The notes below the pieces were generated by a model that had not been told where the DNA came from, ran no database searches, and saw only the letters and a program-made list of their open reading frames with translations. The position numbers and the translations under genes are program-made. Shown here in pieces: positions 1 through 10,197 of a stretch of DNA of 64,000 bases; within the stretch, counting starts at the first letter, position 1, and the number at the start of each line of letters is the position of its first letter. This DNA is from Mesorhizobium sp. B2-8-5 (GTDB lineage: Bacteria > Pseudomonadota > Alphaproteobacteria > Rhizobiales > Rhizobiaceae): NCBI RefSeq assembly GCF_006440675.2, contig NZ_CP083951.1:2699501-2763500 (forward strand). Direction: 5' to 3'.

Positions 1-2
1 TC

Positions 3-3000
3 ATTGGGGCAGGCAGCTTGCGCAAGGACGGCCCGGGCACGCTGGTCCTGTCCGGCGCCAATACATCGACCGGCAACACCCAGATCTCGGGCGGCGTGCT
101 GCGCGCGGGGACGACCAACGCCTTTGGTCCGCAGGGACATATGACCCTCGACAACACCGCCGGCGTTGCGCTCGACCTTGCGGGCTTCAACACGGTGGTA
201 ACATCCCTCATCGGCGGCGGAGCCACTGGCGGGAACATCAAGTTGGGCAATGCGACGCTGACGATCAACGGCGTCGACACCCGTTCCTACGCGGGCGCCA
301 TCAGCGGCACCGGCGGGCTCATCAAGAACGGCGCCAACATCCAGGCGCTCTCCGGCTGCAACAGCAGCTACAGCGGCAGCACCGTGATCAATGCCGGCAC
401 GCTCCAGGTCACCTGCCTGGCGAACGGAGGCGTCAACAGCTCGATCGGCGCCTCGTCGTCCAATCCGGCGAACCTGGTGATCGGCAACGGCGCTACCCTG
501 CAATATGTCGGCGCGGCCGCCACGACAGACCGGCAGTTCACGCTGGGCGCGGGCGGCGCCACGCTCGATTCTTCCGGCACCGGCGCCATACAGTTCACCT
601 ATGGCGGCCCGGTAACCCTCGCCGGCAACGCCCCGCGCACCTTGACGTTGGCCGGCACCAATACCGGCACCAATATCTTGGGCGCCCGGCTGGACGACAA
701 CATCGCCGGCGTCACCTCGCTCGCCAAGACCGGCACCGGCACCTGGCGCCTGACCAATCAGGCCAGCAGCTATACGGGCGCGACCACCATCGGCGGCGGC
801 ATATTGATCGTCGACAAATTGGCCGATGGCGGAATGGCCAGCAGCATCGGTGCGTCTTCTAACGCGGCCGGCAACCTGGTGATCGGCAAGGATTCGACGT
901 TGCGCTATGTCGGCACGGGCGATACCACCGACCGTCAATTCACGCTCGATACCGGCGTGACCTATATCCAGTCCTCGGGAACAGGAGCGCTCGTCTTCGC
1001 CAATACCGGGACGGTCAGCCTGACCGGCACCAACGCAACGCGCACGATTGCGCTAGGCGGCACCAACACCGGCCTTAACACGATGGGCGGTGCCATCGGC
1101 GACAACGGCACCGGCGCCACGACGCTCGCCAAGAACGACAGCGGCACCTGGGTCCTCACCGGCAACAATACCTATTCCGGCAACACCGTCATCAACGACG
1201 GCAATCTGATGATCGGCAATGGCGGCACCACCGGCAATGCCGGTGTGGGCAATGTCATCGTCAATTCGTCAACGTCCACCCTGTCCCTCAATCGCAGCGA
1301 CACCTTCACCTTCAGCGGCACGCTGAGCGGGCCTGGCACCCTGGCGCAAATCGGTATGGGCACAAGCGTGCTGACATCGCCTAACAACGCCATTGGCGCG
1401 ACCACCATCAATGCCGGCACATTGCAGGTGGATGGCGGCCTGCAAACGCCGACCATCGCCATGACGGGCAGTTCCACTTTGACCGTCGGAGGCACGGTCC
1501 AGGCCGCCGGCTCCACCCAAACCGCCATTACCGGGAATACTGGCAACAACACCGTCAATATCAAAACTGGCGGCATTTTCCGGGCGACAGGCGACCTTGG
1601 CGGTGGCAGCGACACTGTCAACCTGACCGGGACCTTGAACACCGGAGTGGGAGCGCTGAACCTTGGCGCCGGCAACGACACGCTGACGCTTAACGACGGC
1701 GCCGTTCTCACCGGAACAGTCAACGCCGGCACCGGTGGCGAGACGGGCGCGGGCGACACGCTTCGGGTAATCAACACGGTGAATCGCACAGTCCAGGGCG
1801 CGGGCATCAGCGGGTTCGAGAGCCTGGACAAGCAGGGCACCGGAACGTTGACGCTTGTTGGTGACCACAGCTACAGCGCCGACACGACGATCCAGGGCGG
1901 GACGCTCCAGGTGGGCAGCGGCGCGACAGCGGGTACCTTGACGACACCGAGCGTCGTCAACAACGGCACGCTCGCGTTCAACCTGAACAACACCTACAGC
2001 TTCGACGGCGTCATCTCCGGCACGGGTTCGGTCAACAAGCTCGGCACCGGCGTGACCACGCTCACCGGCACCAACAGTTATAGCGGCGCCACCAACGTCA
2101 ATGCCGGGACGCTGCTGATCAACGGCAACCAGTCGGGTGCTACCGGCTCGACATCGGTCGCGAGCGGCGCGACCCTCGGCGGCACCGGCACCATCGGCGG
2201 CAGCGTCACCGTCGCCGACGGCGGTACGCTCGCCCCCGGCGGCGCCGGCAATGCTCCAGGCACGCTGACCATCAACGGCAACCTCGCGTTGGGCAACTCC
2301 GACCTCAACGTCAATTTCGGCCAGGCAAACGTGCCCGGCGGCCCGCTTAACGATCTCATCAATGTCGGTGGCAACCTGACGCTCGACGGCACGCTGAACG
2401 TGACCCAGAGCCCGGGAGGAACCCTGGGTCCGGGCGTGTATCGCATCATCAGCTACAACGGCTCCCTTGCCGATAACGGTCTCGACGTCACGGATCCCAA
2501 CTATTTCGTGCAGACCTCGGTGGCCAACCAGGTCAACCTGGTCAACTCGGCCGGGCTGACGCTCAGCTACTGGGACGGCAATGCCGGCCCCCACTCCAAT
2601 GGCGCGGTGAATGGCGGCAGCGGTACCTGGCGGGCCGCAGGCGACCAGAACTGGACGGACATCACCGGAACGTTCGCGGCTCCCTTCGCCAATGCCAGCT
2701 TCGCGATTTTCCAGGGGGCCGCCGGCACGGTGACGGTGGACGGCACCAACGGCCCGGTGCAGGCCGCCGGCATGCAGTTCGCGGCGGACGGCTACCTGGT
2801 CCAGGGCGCGGACATCGGCCTGGTCGGCCCGCAATCGATCATCCGCGTCGGTGACGGCACGGCGGTGGGCGCGGCCTATGTCGCGACGATCGCCTCCAAC
2901 CTGACGGGCGCCACGCAGTTGGTGAAGACCGACGCCGGCACGCTGGTGCTGTCAGGCACCAACACTTATGCCGGCGGCACGGCGATCAATGGCGGCACGG

Positions 3001-6000
3001 TCCAGATCGCGTCGGACAACAATCTCGGCAACGCCTCCGGCGGTCTTTCGCTCGACGGCGGCACGCTGCACACGACGGCCGATATCACTTCTGCCCGCGC
3101 CGTGACGCTCAATGCCGGCGGCGGCACCTTCGACACCGACGGCGCGACCAGCCTGGCGCTCACCAACACCGTGAGCGGCGCCGGAACTTTGACCAAGGAA
3201 GGTGGCGGCATACTGGTGCTCAGCGGCGCCAACAGCTACCAAGGCGGCACCGTCATCGATGGCGGCACGGTCCAGATCACCGCCGATGCCAATCTCGGCG
3301 ATGTGGCCGGCAAGGTTACCTTCGATGGCGGCACGCTGCATCAGACCCTGTCCAGCATCGTCACCAGCCGCGACGCGACGCTTCAGGCGGGCGGCGGAAC
3401 GTTCCAGGTCGACAGCGCCCTGCAGTGGGAAGGCGCGGTCGACGGCGCGGGCGCGCTCACCAAGACCGGCGCCGGGGCGCTGATCCTCGGCGCGGACAAT
3501 AGCTATGCCGGCGGCACGACCATTGCGAGCGGCATCCTGATGCTGGGCACCGGCGGCACGACCGGGTCAATCCTCGGCGATGTGGTCGACAACGGCACGC
3601 TCAGCTTCAACCGCTCCAACCTCTATACTTTCGGCGGCACGATCTCGGGCAGCGGCGGCGTCAGCCAGGATGGAACCGGCAACACCGTGCTCACGGCCGA
3701 CAACACTTACGGCGGCACCACGCTGATTGTCGGCGGAGGCGGGCTCTACATCAATGGCGACCAGAGCGCCGCAACCGGATTGACCAACGTCAATTTCGGC
3801 ACGCTGGGCGGCAACGGCACCATCGGCGGCGATGTCTTCGTCGACGTGGCCGGCAGGCTGGCCCCCGGTGGCCTCGGCTCCGCGCCCGGCGCGCTCACCA
3901 TCAACGGCAACCTCGAACTGGCCGACGGCTCGAACCTTGATTACTCGTTCGGCCAGGCCGGCGTGGTTGGCGGCGCCTATAACGACCTGACCGTCGTGCA
4001 TGGTAATCTGTCGCTTGACGGCACGATCAATGTCACCGAGGCCCCCGGCGGCAATTTCGGGCCCGGCATCTATCGCGTCATCAGCTATGACGGGACGCTC
4101 AACGATCAGGGTCTCGACGCCACCTCGAGCGACTACAGCGTGCAGACCTCGATCGCGCATCAGGTCAATCTCGTAAACACCTCCGGCGTGCTGCTCAACT
4201 TCTGGGATGGCGCAGCCGGGCCGAAAGGCGACGGAACGATCAACGGGGGCGACGGCGTCTGGCAGAACTCCGCCGGCAACGACAACTGGACCAATAATGA
4301 CGGGACGCTCAACGCTCCCTACCAGGATGGCGTCTTCGCCATCTTTGCCGGCGCTGCCGGTACGGTCGATGTCGACGACAGCCTGGGAGACATTCACTCC
4401 ACCGGCATGCAATTTGCGACCGGCGGCTACCTGATCGAGGGCGACGGCATCGCGCTCGACGGACCGCAGGCGACGATCCGAGTCGGCGACGGCACGCTGG
4501 TCGGCGCAGCTTATGTGGCAACCGTCAATTCAGACCTCACCGGCGCCAGCCAGTTGGTGAAGACCGACCTCGGCACGCTGGTGCTGAGCGGCACCAATAC
4601 CTACAGCGGCGGCACGGCCATCAATGGCGGCACGCTCAGGGTCTCGGCCGACGTCAACCTTGGCGACGCGACCGGCGGCTTGAGCCTGGATGATGGTACG
4701 ACGCTCAAGACCACCGCGGCCTTCACCTCGTCGCGCGATATTGGCCTGACCTCGGGTACCGGCACGTTCCAGACTGATGCCGACCTTATCCTCTCGGGCC
4801 AGCTCACCGATGCCGGCGGCCTCAACAAGACCGGCGCCGGCGCGCTCACCCTCACCGGCGCGAACAGCTACGCGGGGTCAACCACGGTCACGGCCGGCGG
4901 CCTCTATGTCGATGGCGACAACAGCGCGGTCGCCGGTGCGGTCTCTGTCGGAAGCGGCGCGACCATCGGCGGCAAGGGTGTCATCGGCGGCGATGTCACG
5001 GTTGCCGACGGCGCGACCCTGTCGCCCGGCTCTGCCGACGGGATACCAGGCACGCTGGCGATCGCCGGGAACCTCAATCTCTCCAGCGGCGCGGTCCTCA
5101 ACTATTCTTTCGGTGAGGCCGATGTCGCCGGCGGAGCGCTCAACGATCTGACCACGGTCGGCGGCAATCTCGTGCTCGACGGCACGCTCAACGTCGGCGT
5201 GAGCGCCGGCGGCACCTTCGGGCCAGGCGTCTATCGCGTCTTCAGCTATGATGGCACGCTGACCAACAACGGGCTCGTCGTCGGGGCGATCCCATCGTCG
5301 GGTTATTCGATCCAGACCTCGATCGACCACCAGGTGAACCTCGTCAACACCGAAGGCCTGACCTTCAACTACTGGGATGGCAATACCGGCCCGAAAAACA
5401 ATGGCGCAGTCAATGGCGGCGACGGCGTCTGGCAATCGGCCGCCGGCAATGACAATTGGGCAAATGAGACGGGTACGGCCAATGCCGGCTTCGCCGATGC
5501 CTCCTTCGCCATCTTCGCCGGACAGGCCGGCACCGTAACCGTGGACGACAGCCTGGGTCAGGTGGCCGCATCGGGCATGCAATTCATGACCGACGGCTAC
5601 ATCGTCCGGGGCGACGGGATCGAGCTCGTCGGGCCGTCCGGCAGCATAGTCGTCGGTGACGGCACGGCGGCTGGCGCGGAGATGATGGCAACGATCGCCT
5701 CCGTCCTCTCTGGGGACGCACAATTGGTGAAGTCGGATCGCGGCACGCTGGTGCTGACAGGTATCAACAGCTACACGGGTGGCACGGCAATCAATGGCGG
5801 CACGCTGCGGGTCTCGCAGGATGCCAATCTGGGTGATGCCGCCGGAGCGCTCTCCTTCGACGGCGGCACGCTCGGCACGACCGGCAGCTTCGCCACCTCG
5901 CGTGCGGTCAACGTGATGAGCTCTGGCACGATCTCGACCGCCGCCGATACCACCTTGACCCTGAACGGGGCTGTGACCGGGTCTGGCGCGTTCAACAAAG

Positions 6001-7562
6001 CTGGACAGGGAACGCTTGTTCTGACGGCGGGAGGCTCGACGTTCTCGGGACCGACTTCCGTCCAGCAGGGCACGCTGAAGGCGGGCGCGGCGGACGTGCT
6101 GGGCGCCGGCTCTGCATTCACCGTTGCTTCCGGCGCGACGCTCGATCTCGGCGGCTTCAACCAGGCCGTCGCCTCGCTCAACAATGGCGGCTCCGTGCGC
6201 CTCGGCGCCGCGCCCGGCACGACGCTGACCATCAATGGCGACTACGTCGGCGCCGGCGGAACCATCTTCCTCAATACCACGCTCGATGGCGATGGCTCGA
6301 CCACCGACAGGCTGGTTGTGCATGGCAGCACCTCGGGCACCTCGGTGCTCTCGGTCACCAATGTCGGCGGGGCGGGGGTCCAGACAGTGGAAGGCATCAA
6401 GATCGTGGACGTCGATGGAAGTTCGGCGGGCACCTTCACGCTTGCCGGCGACTATGTCTTCCAAGGCGACCAGGCCGTGGTCAGCGGCGCCTACGCCTAT
6501 CGGCTCTATCAGAACGGCGTCAGCACGCCGGCCGACGGCGACTGGTATCTGCGCTCGGCGCTGATCAACAATCCGCTCTATTCGCCGGCCGTGCCGATCT
6601 ACGAGGCCTATCCCGGCGTGCTGCAGAGTCTCAACGAACTCGGCACCCTGCAGCAGCGCGTCGGCAACCGCTCGTGGGCGGGAGCAAGCCAGGGCGCCGA
6701 CGAGATCGGCAGCGTCCCAACCCAGAGCGCGATCTGGGCGCGCATCGAGGCGGCGCATACAAGGCAGAGCCCTGGGAGCGCGACCACCGTCTCGGACTAT
6801 GACGTGACCACCTGGAAGCTGCAGTCCGGCATCGACGGGCTGCTTTATGAGGATGCCACCGGAATTCTTCTGGGCGGCCTCACCTTCCACTACGGAACGG
6901 CTTCGTCGGACATCTCGTCGATCTACGGCGCCGGTTCCGTCCAGGCCACCGGCTATGGCTTCGGCGGAACCTTGACCTGGTATGGCGACAACGGCTTCTA
7001 CACCGACGCTCAGGGCGAGATGACTTGGTATGACAGCGACTTGAGGTCCGCCACGCTGGGCAGCGAGCTTGCCAAGGGCAACAACGGCTTCGGCTATGCG
7101 CTGAGCATCGAGGCCGGCCGGAAGATCGCGCTGCAGGGCAAATGGACGCTGACCCCGCAGGCTCAGCTCGCCTATTCCTCGGTTCGCTTCAGCAGCTTCA
7201 CCGATCCGTTCGATGCGGCGGTGTCGCTGGGTGGCAGCGATGCCCTGATCGGCCGCGCCGGCCTGTCGCTCGATTATGAGGATGCCTGGACGGGCGCTCA
7301 AGGCAAGGTCAGCCGCTCGCATCTCTACGGCATCGCCAACCTCTACTATGACTTCCTCGACGGCAATGACGTCGATGTCTCGGGCACGGCGCTGCACGAG
7401 CACGACCAGCCGCTGTGGGGCGGGCTGGGTGTCGGCGGGTCGCTCTCCTGGGCCGACGACCGCTACATGGTCTACGGCGAGGCCTTCGCCAAATCGAGCC
7501 TGAAAAACGTCGGTGACAGCCGGGCAATCGGTGCAAAGCTCGGCTTCAGCGTGCGCTGGTAG
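3..7562 (+). CDS. Giant autotransporter, C-terminal part (5' end outside window)
   Basis: The reading frame is open from base 3, so the true start and signal peptide lie upstream; 2,520 residues are visible. Nearly all of it is a passenger built from short beta-helix repeats rich in G, T, N and S, with recurring GTLVLSG and NTYSGGT phrases, as in PATR-type autotransporter repeats. A larger module beginning with a WDG motif (bases 2571, 4203 and 5373) occurs three times and carries the phrases NGGxGxW and FAIF. The last 280 or so residues resemble an autotransporter beta-barrel (amphipathic strands, final residues FSVRW ending in an aromatic). It should insert in the outer membrane and display the passenger outside, probably for adhesion or aggregation; that role is inferred. 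No protease catalytic motif was seen in the visible passenger. Confidence 0.93.
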   Translation: MGAGSLRKDGPGTLVLSGANTSTGNTQISGGVLRAGTTNAFGPQGHMTLDNTAGVALDLAGFNTVVTSLIGGGATGGNIKLGNATLTINGVDTRSYAGAISGTGGLIKNGANIQALSGCNSSYSGSTVINAGTLQVTCLANGGVNSSIGASSSNPANLVIGNGATLQYVGAAATTDRQFTLGAGGATLDSSGTGAIQFTYGGPVTLAGNAPRTLTLAGTNTGTNILGARLDDNIAGVTSLAKTGTGTWRLTNQASSYTGATTIGGGILIVDKLADGGMASSIGASSNAAGNLVIGKDSTLRYVGTGDTTDRQFTLDTGVTYIQSSGTGALVFANTGTVSLTGTNATRTIALGGTNTGLNTMGGAIGDNGTGATTLAKNDSGTWVLTGNNTYSGNTVINDGNLMIGNGGTTGNAGVGNVIVNSSTSTLSLNRSDTFTFSGTLSGPGTLAQIGMGTSVLTSPNNAIGATTINAGTLQVDGGLQTPTIAMTGSSTLTVGGTVQAAGSTQTAITGNTGNNTVNIKTGGIFRATGDLGGGSDTVNLTGTLNTGVGALNLGAGNDTLTLNDGAVLTGTVNAGTGGETGAGDTLRVINTVNRTVQGAGISGFESLDKQGTGTLTLVGDHSYSADTTIQGGTLQVGSGATAGTLTTPSVVNNGTLAFNLNNTYSFDGVISGTGSVNKLGTGVTTLTGTNSYSGATNVNAGTLLINGNQSGATGSTSVASGATLGGTGTIGGSVTVADGGTLAPGGAGNAPGTLTINGNLALGNSDLNVNFGQANVPGGPLNDLINVGGNLTLDGTLNVTQSPGGTLGPGVYRIISYNGSLADNGLDVTDPNYFVQTSVANQVNLVNSAGLTLSYWDGNAGPHSNGAVNGGSGTWRAAGDQNWTDITGTFAAPFANASFAIFQGAAGTVTVDGTNGPVQAAGMQFAADGYLVQGADIGLVGPQSIIRVGDGTAVGAAYVATIASNLTGATQLVKTDAGTLVLSGTNTYAGGTAINGGTVQIASDNNLGNASGGLSLDGGTLHTTADITSARAVTLNAGGGTFDTDGATSLALTNTVSGAGTLTKEGGGILVLSGANSYQGGTVIDGGTVQITADANLGDVAGKVTFDGGTLHQTLSSIVTSRDATLQAGGGTFQVDSALQWEGAVDGAGALTKTGAGALILGADNSYAGGTTIASGILMLGTGGTTGSILGDVVDNGTLSFNRSNLYTFGGTISGSGGVSQDGTGNTVLTADNTYGGTTLIVGGGGLYINGDQSAATGLTNVNFGTLGGNGTIGGDVFVDVAGRLAPGGLGSAPGALTINGNLELADGSNLDYSFGQAGVVGGAYNDLTVVHGNLSLDGTINVTEAPGGNFGPGIYRVISYDGTLNDQGLDATSSDYSVQTSIAHQVNLVNTSGVLLNFWDGAAGPKGDGTINGGDGVWQNSAGNDNWTNNDGTLNAPYQDGVFAIFAGAAGTVDVDDSLGDIHSTGMQFATGGYLIEGDGIALDGPQATIRVGDGTLVGAAYVATVNSDLTGASQLVKTDLGTLVLSGTNTYSGGTAINGGTLRVSADVNLGDATGGLSLDDGTTLKTTAAFTSSRDIGLTSGTGTFQTDADLILSGQLTDAGGLNKTGAGALTLTGANSYAGSTTVTAGGLYVDGDNSAVAGAVSVGSGATIGGKGVIGGDVTVADGATLSPGSADGIPGTLAIAGNLNLSSGAVLNYSFGEADVAGGALNDLTTVGGNLVLDGTLNVGVSAGGTFGPGVYRVFSYDGTLTNNGLVVGAIPSSGYSIQTSIDHQVNLVNTEGLTFNYWDGNTGPKNNGAVNGGDGVWQSAAGNDNWANETGTANAGFADASFAIFAGQAGTVTVDDSLGQVAASGMQFMTDGYIVRGDGIELVGPSGSIVVGDGTAAGAEMMATIASVLSGDAQLVKSDRGTLVLTGINSYTGGTAINGGTLRVSQDANLGDAAGALSFDGGTLGTTGSFATSRAVNVMSSGTISTAADTTLTLNGAVTGSGAFNKAGQGTLVLTAGGSTFSGPTSVQQGTLKAGAADVLGAGSAFTVASGATLDLGGFNQAVASLNNGGSVRLGAAPGTTLTINGDYVGAGGTIFLNTTLDGDGSTTDRLVVHGSTSGTSVLSVTNVGGAGVQTVEGIKIVDVDGSSAGTFTLAGDYVFQGDQAVVSGAYAYRLYQNGVSTPADGDWYLRSALINNPLYSPAVPIYEAYPGVLQSLNELGTLQQRVGNRSWAGASQGADEIGSVPTQSAIWARIEAAHTRQSPGSATTVSDYDVTTWKLQSGIDGLLYEDATGILLGGLTFHYGTASSDISSIYGAGSVQATGYGFGGTLTWYGDNGFYTDAQGEMTWYDSDLRSATLGSELAKGNNGFGYALSIEAGRKIALQGKWTLTPQAQLAYSSVRFSSFTDPFDAAVSLGGSDALIGRAGLSLDYEDAWTGAQGKVSRSHLYGIANLYYDFLDGNDVDVSGTALHEHDQPLWGGLGVGGSLSWADDRYMVYGEAFAKSSLKNVGDSRAIGAKLGFSVRW

Positions 7563-8123
7563 CAGCTGACCATCTGCTCACTCTCGGTCGGAATGCATGT
7601 GTGGCTGCTCGCATTCCCGGTGGAGCGACCTTTGAAGATGGAAACAAAGATCAGACGGTTCTCAAACGGCACGATCAGCGAATGTCGGCGTTGGTGCTTT
7701 CGTGCCCCCGCAACCAACGTACGCAGTACCGCAGGCATTGTTTTTGTAGCGGGAGGTGAGGCGCAGCCTCAACCTGTGTTGTTGTTGTTCGGTTCGCCGG
7801 ACCATACGAGACAATACGAAGGATATGGGTTGGCTAACCATCCGCTAAACCATTGATTTTTAGGGAGTCTCACACCCTCAGCGACTAACATAATCGTTAT
7901 AAACCAATAGCTTGCGAAGCGGTTCGCCAAAGTCGACTCAAGGAACGGGTCCAGCTACCAGTGTAAAGCGCCTCCCGGCGGAGACTCGCCTTGGCCACCT
8001 TGCGGCCTATCTGCGCAGCTTCACGGGGCAGGAACCAAGCGGCGCCGGCGTGGCCCACTTTTCCACCTTCGTCATGCAGGCGCGATCACGACAAACAGCC
8101 CTCAAATAGCGGGCAAGATGTCC
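7563..8123. other. Intergenic region, no convincing gene
   Basis: This 560-base gap separates the autotransporter from the convergent tetR gene. Short open frames in it lack ribosome binding sites and family resemblance. A small hairpin with GAGGC/GCCTC arms lies near 7758-7772 but has no T-run, so terminator function is doubtful. Near 7803 the hexamer ATACGA occurs twice, ten bases apart, followed by an AT-rich stretch. Confidence 0.5.
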
Positions 8124-8741
8124 TCAGGCCTGTGCCGTTGCCACGTGCATCAAAATATCCACCAGGCGATCCTGGCCCGATCCTCGAAGCGCTTCCGGCG
8201 GACTCCGACCGTAGCCAACCGTCAGCAGCAGTCCATCCGTAGCGGCCATGATGACAGCAGCGCGTTGCAGCCCGGCGTCGAAGGAGAGTTCCGGCCTTAT
8301 GCGCAGGATCAGATCGCGGAAGCGGACGAGCTGCTCGTCGCACAGCCGATCCAGCGCTTTGCTGGCGATGGGGTCGCGATGCGCCAGGTTCCAGAGTTCG
8401 TAGAAGAACCCGGCAGTGTGGGCGTTCTTGTTGTCCTCGATGAGGAAATGCAGCATGCGCCGAAGCTTGGTCTCTGCATTGCCGAGAGTCTCGCTTTCGA
8501 GGCGGCCAAAGGCTTCGTTGTAGTCATGCGTAATGGAGTCGATGACGGCCTCGAAGAGTTTTGCCTTGTTGCCGAAGAAATGTTGAACGGTGGCGATTCT
8601 CACATCGCAGCCGGAGGCAACGGCCCGCAGGGTGAGGGCGCCATAGCCGTCGCCGATCATGATCGCACGCGCGACGTCTACGATCTGGGCGCTGCGCTCG
8701 CCGGCCGCCATCCTCTTCTTGCCCTTGACCCGCTGATCCAT
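8124..8741 (-). CDS. TetR/AcrR family transcriptional regulator
   Basis: A 205-residue protein with an N-terminal TetR helix-turn-helix: ARAIMIGDGYGALTLRAVA followed by VRIATVQHFFGNKAKLFEAV. The rest is the helical ligand-binding domain, which is variable in this family. The start chosen is the ATG at 8741, preceded by GGGAGGGCAAG; a longer frame to 8798 exists but its ATG lacks such a site. It is divergent from the ABC transporter operon, with a 340-base gap holding a perfect palindrome at 8837-8846. It is therefore the likely local repressor of that operon; the ligand is unknown. Confidence 0.85.
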   Translation of the reverse strand: MDQRVKGKKRMAAGERSAQIVDVARAIMIGDGYGALTLRAVASGCDVRIATVQHFFGNKAKLFEAVIDSITHDYNEAFGRLESETLGNAETKLRRMLHFLIEDNKNAHTAGFFYELWNLAHRDPIASKALDRLCDEQLVRFRDLILRIRPELSFDAGLQRAAVIMAATDGLLLTVGYGRSPPEALRGSGQDRLVDILMHVATAQA

Positions 8742-8836
8742 CTTGCCCTCCCGTTTCCCTCGACTAGCAGTTCGAGGCGTTTGCGTCATCGCGTTCACGA
8801 GAACGGTATAGACGGTATTCGGCGTATTGTTTATAG

Positions 8837-8846
8837 GTCAATTGAC
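8837..8846. promoter_or_regulatory. Palindrome GTCAATTGAC, candidate operator
   Basis: A perfect 10-base inverted repeat in the AT-rich gap between divergent tetR and the ABC transporter operon. The position suits a TetR-family operator, but only one clear copy is seen and no consensus is known for this regulator. Confidence 0.3.
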
Positions 8847-9081
8847 ACATTGAGTGGGGTTTGTTAACACATTAACTACCGCGTGGCCGCAGCGCTGGCG
8901 AGATTTTTGGGTTCACGTCGGAGGAGGACGGCAGGCTCGATACAAATTCAATCCACAGACGGGATTGGGCGTCCGCTCATCGCCCTGACGTTGGCCGCTC
9001 TTTCGCCGGGAGAGGCGAGACGAGGCAGATAACCATTTACCAACCGTCATGCGGTTCACGAAACCAACCAAGGGGAAGAAC

Positions 9082-10197
9082 ATGTCGCATCGTTCACGGC
9101 CACCGCTATCCGGATTTGGCGCGGCGTTGATTGGAGCCTTCTCAGGCTGGCTCATGCCGGCTCAGGCGGGCGCTTCGGATTTCCCATCTCTTCAGGATCT
9201 CTACACGGGGAGCTATCGGCTGCCGCCGTCTGAAAGCCCCAAACCCGTCACCGGCAAGAAGATCTGGTTCGTTTCCTGCAGCCAGGACGTCAGTCTCTGC
9301 GCGGCGGAGGCAGCAGGTACTCAGGAAGCGGGCCGGCTGTTGGGATGGGACACCACGATCTTCGATGGAAAATATGATCCGGCCGTCATGGCCAACGGCA
9401 TCAGGCAGGCGATCGCTGGCAAGTTCGATGCGGTTGTTCTCGCCGGCGCCGACTGCAACGGCGTCAAGGGACCTTTGGCGGAGGCCCGGGACTCCGGCCT
9501 GAAGATCGTCAGTATCGAGGGGGTGGACTGCAGCGTCAGCGATCCGGGCGAGCCTTCCCTGTTCGACGCTGCCGTCACCTATGTCGAGGGCGATCTCATT
9601 CCCTGGGTCAAGAAATATGGTGCCTGGCAGGCCGACTACGTCATCGCCAAGACCGGGGGCAAGGCTGAGGCCATTGTGTTGATCAGCGACGAGGTGCTTG
9701 TTTCAAAGCTGACGAGCGAAGCCACGATCGAAGAGTTGAAACGCTGCCCGGGCTGCACTGTCCACGAAGTGTCGTTCAGCTACGGTTCCCAAGGCCCGCA
9801 ACTGCAACAGCTTGCTGAACAGGCATTGTTGCGCTTCCCCAATGCGAACAGCCTCATTGTTCCCGCGGATTCCGTCATCCTGAGCGGAGTCGGACCGGCG
9901 ATCGAAGCGTCCGGACGAGATTTGGTTGTCGTGGCCGCGGAGGGCCAGGAGGCAACGATGAATCTTGTGCGGGCGGGCAGCCGGCAGGTCAGTGCGGGCG
10001 TCGGAATTCCCAGCGCCTGGGAAGGCTATGCCGCGGTTGACGCGTTAAACAGGGTCTTCAACGGGCAACCGGCCGTCAATTCGGGGGCTGGCCTGCAAGT
10101 TTTCGACAAGGATCACAACGCTGGCACCGCTGGTGCGTTCAATGCTTCGACGGATTTCGTCGCCGCCTACAAGAAAGCCTGGGGCATCACGGAATGA
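9082..10197 (+). CDS. Sugar-type ABC transporter substrate-binding protein
   Basis: A 371-residue periplasmic binding protein of the Peripla_BP_4 (type I, ribose-like) family. It begins with a signal peptide: basic MSHRSR, a hydrophobic stretch and a probable cleavage after AQAGA. The fold is visible in KKIWFVSC, the FDAVVLAG strand and the late VVVAAEGQEATM strand. Three cysteine pairs (for example CSQDVSLC and CPGC) are unusual and may form disulfides in the periplasm. The ATG at 9082 is preferred over a frame start at 9049 because AAGGGGAAGAAC lies directly before it. It is the first gene of a three-gene operon whose reading frames overlap. The substrate is not evident. Confidence 0.88.
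   Translation: MSHRSRPPLSGFGAALIGAFSGWLMPAQAGASDFPSLQDLYTGSYRLPPSESPKPVTGKKIWFVSCSQDVSLCAAEAAGTQEAGRLLGWDTTIFDGKYDPAVMANGIRQAIAGKFDAVVLAGADCNGVKGPLAEARDSGLKIVSIEGVDCSVSDPGEPSLFDAAVTYVEGDLIPWVKKYGAWQADYVIAKTGGKAEAIVLISDEVLVSKLTSEATIEELKRCPGCTVHEVSFSYGSQGPQLQQLAEQALLRFPNANSLIVPADSVILSGVGPAIEASGRDLVVVAAEGQEATMNLVRAGSRQVSAGVGIPSAWEGYAAVDALNRVFNGQPAVNSGAGLQVFDKDHNAGTAGAFNASTDFVAAYKKAWGITE

Noticed and set aside
4878..7403. Long open frame of 841 codons on the minus strand, and another at 1269-2834
   Set aside because: They lie antisense to the autotransporter repeats. Repetitive GC-rich DNA leaves the opposite strand open; the products are Arg/Ala/Gly-rich with no family resemblance and no ribosome binding site.
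7795..7870. Possible tRNA/tmRNA-like end or phage attachment site near the repeated ATACGA hexamers
   Set aside because: No cloverleaf pairing could be built, no integrase gene is nearby, and no second copy of the sequence was noticed in the window.
8118..8867. Open frame of 249 codons on the plus strand
   Set aside because: Antisense to the tetR gene and without family resemblance.
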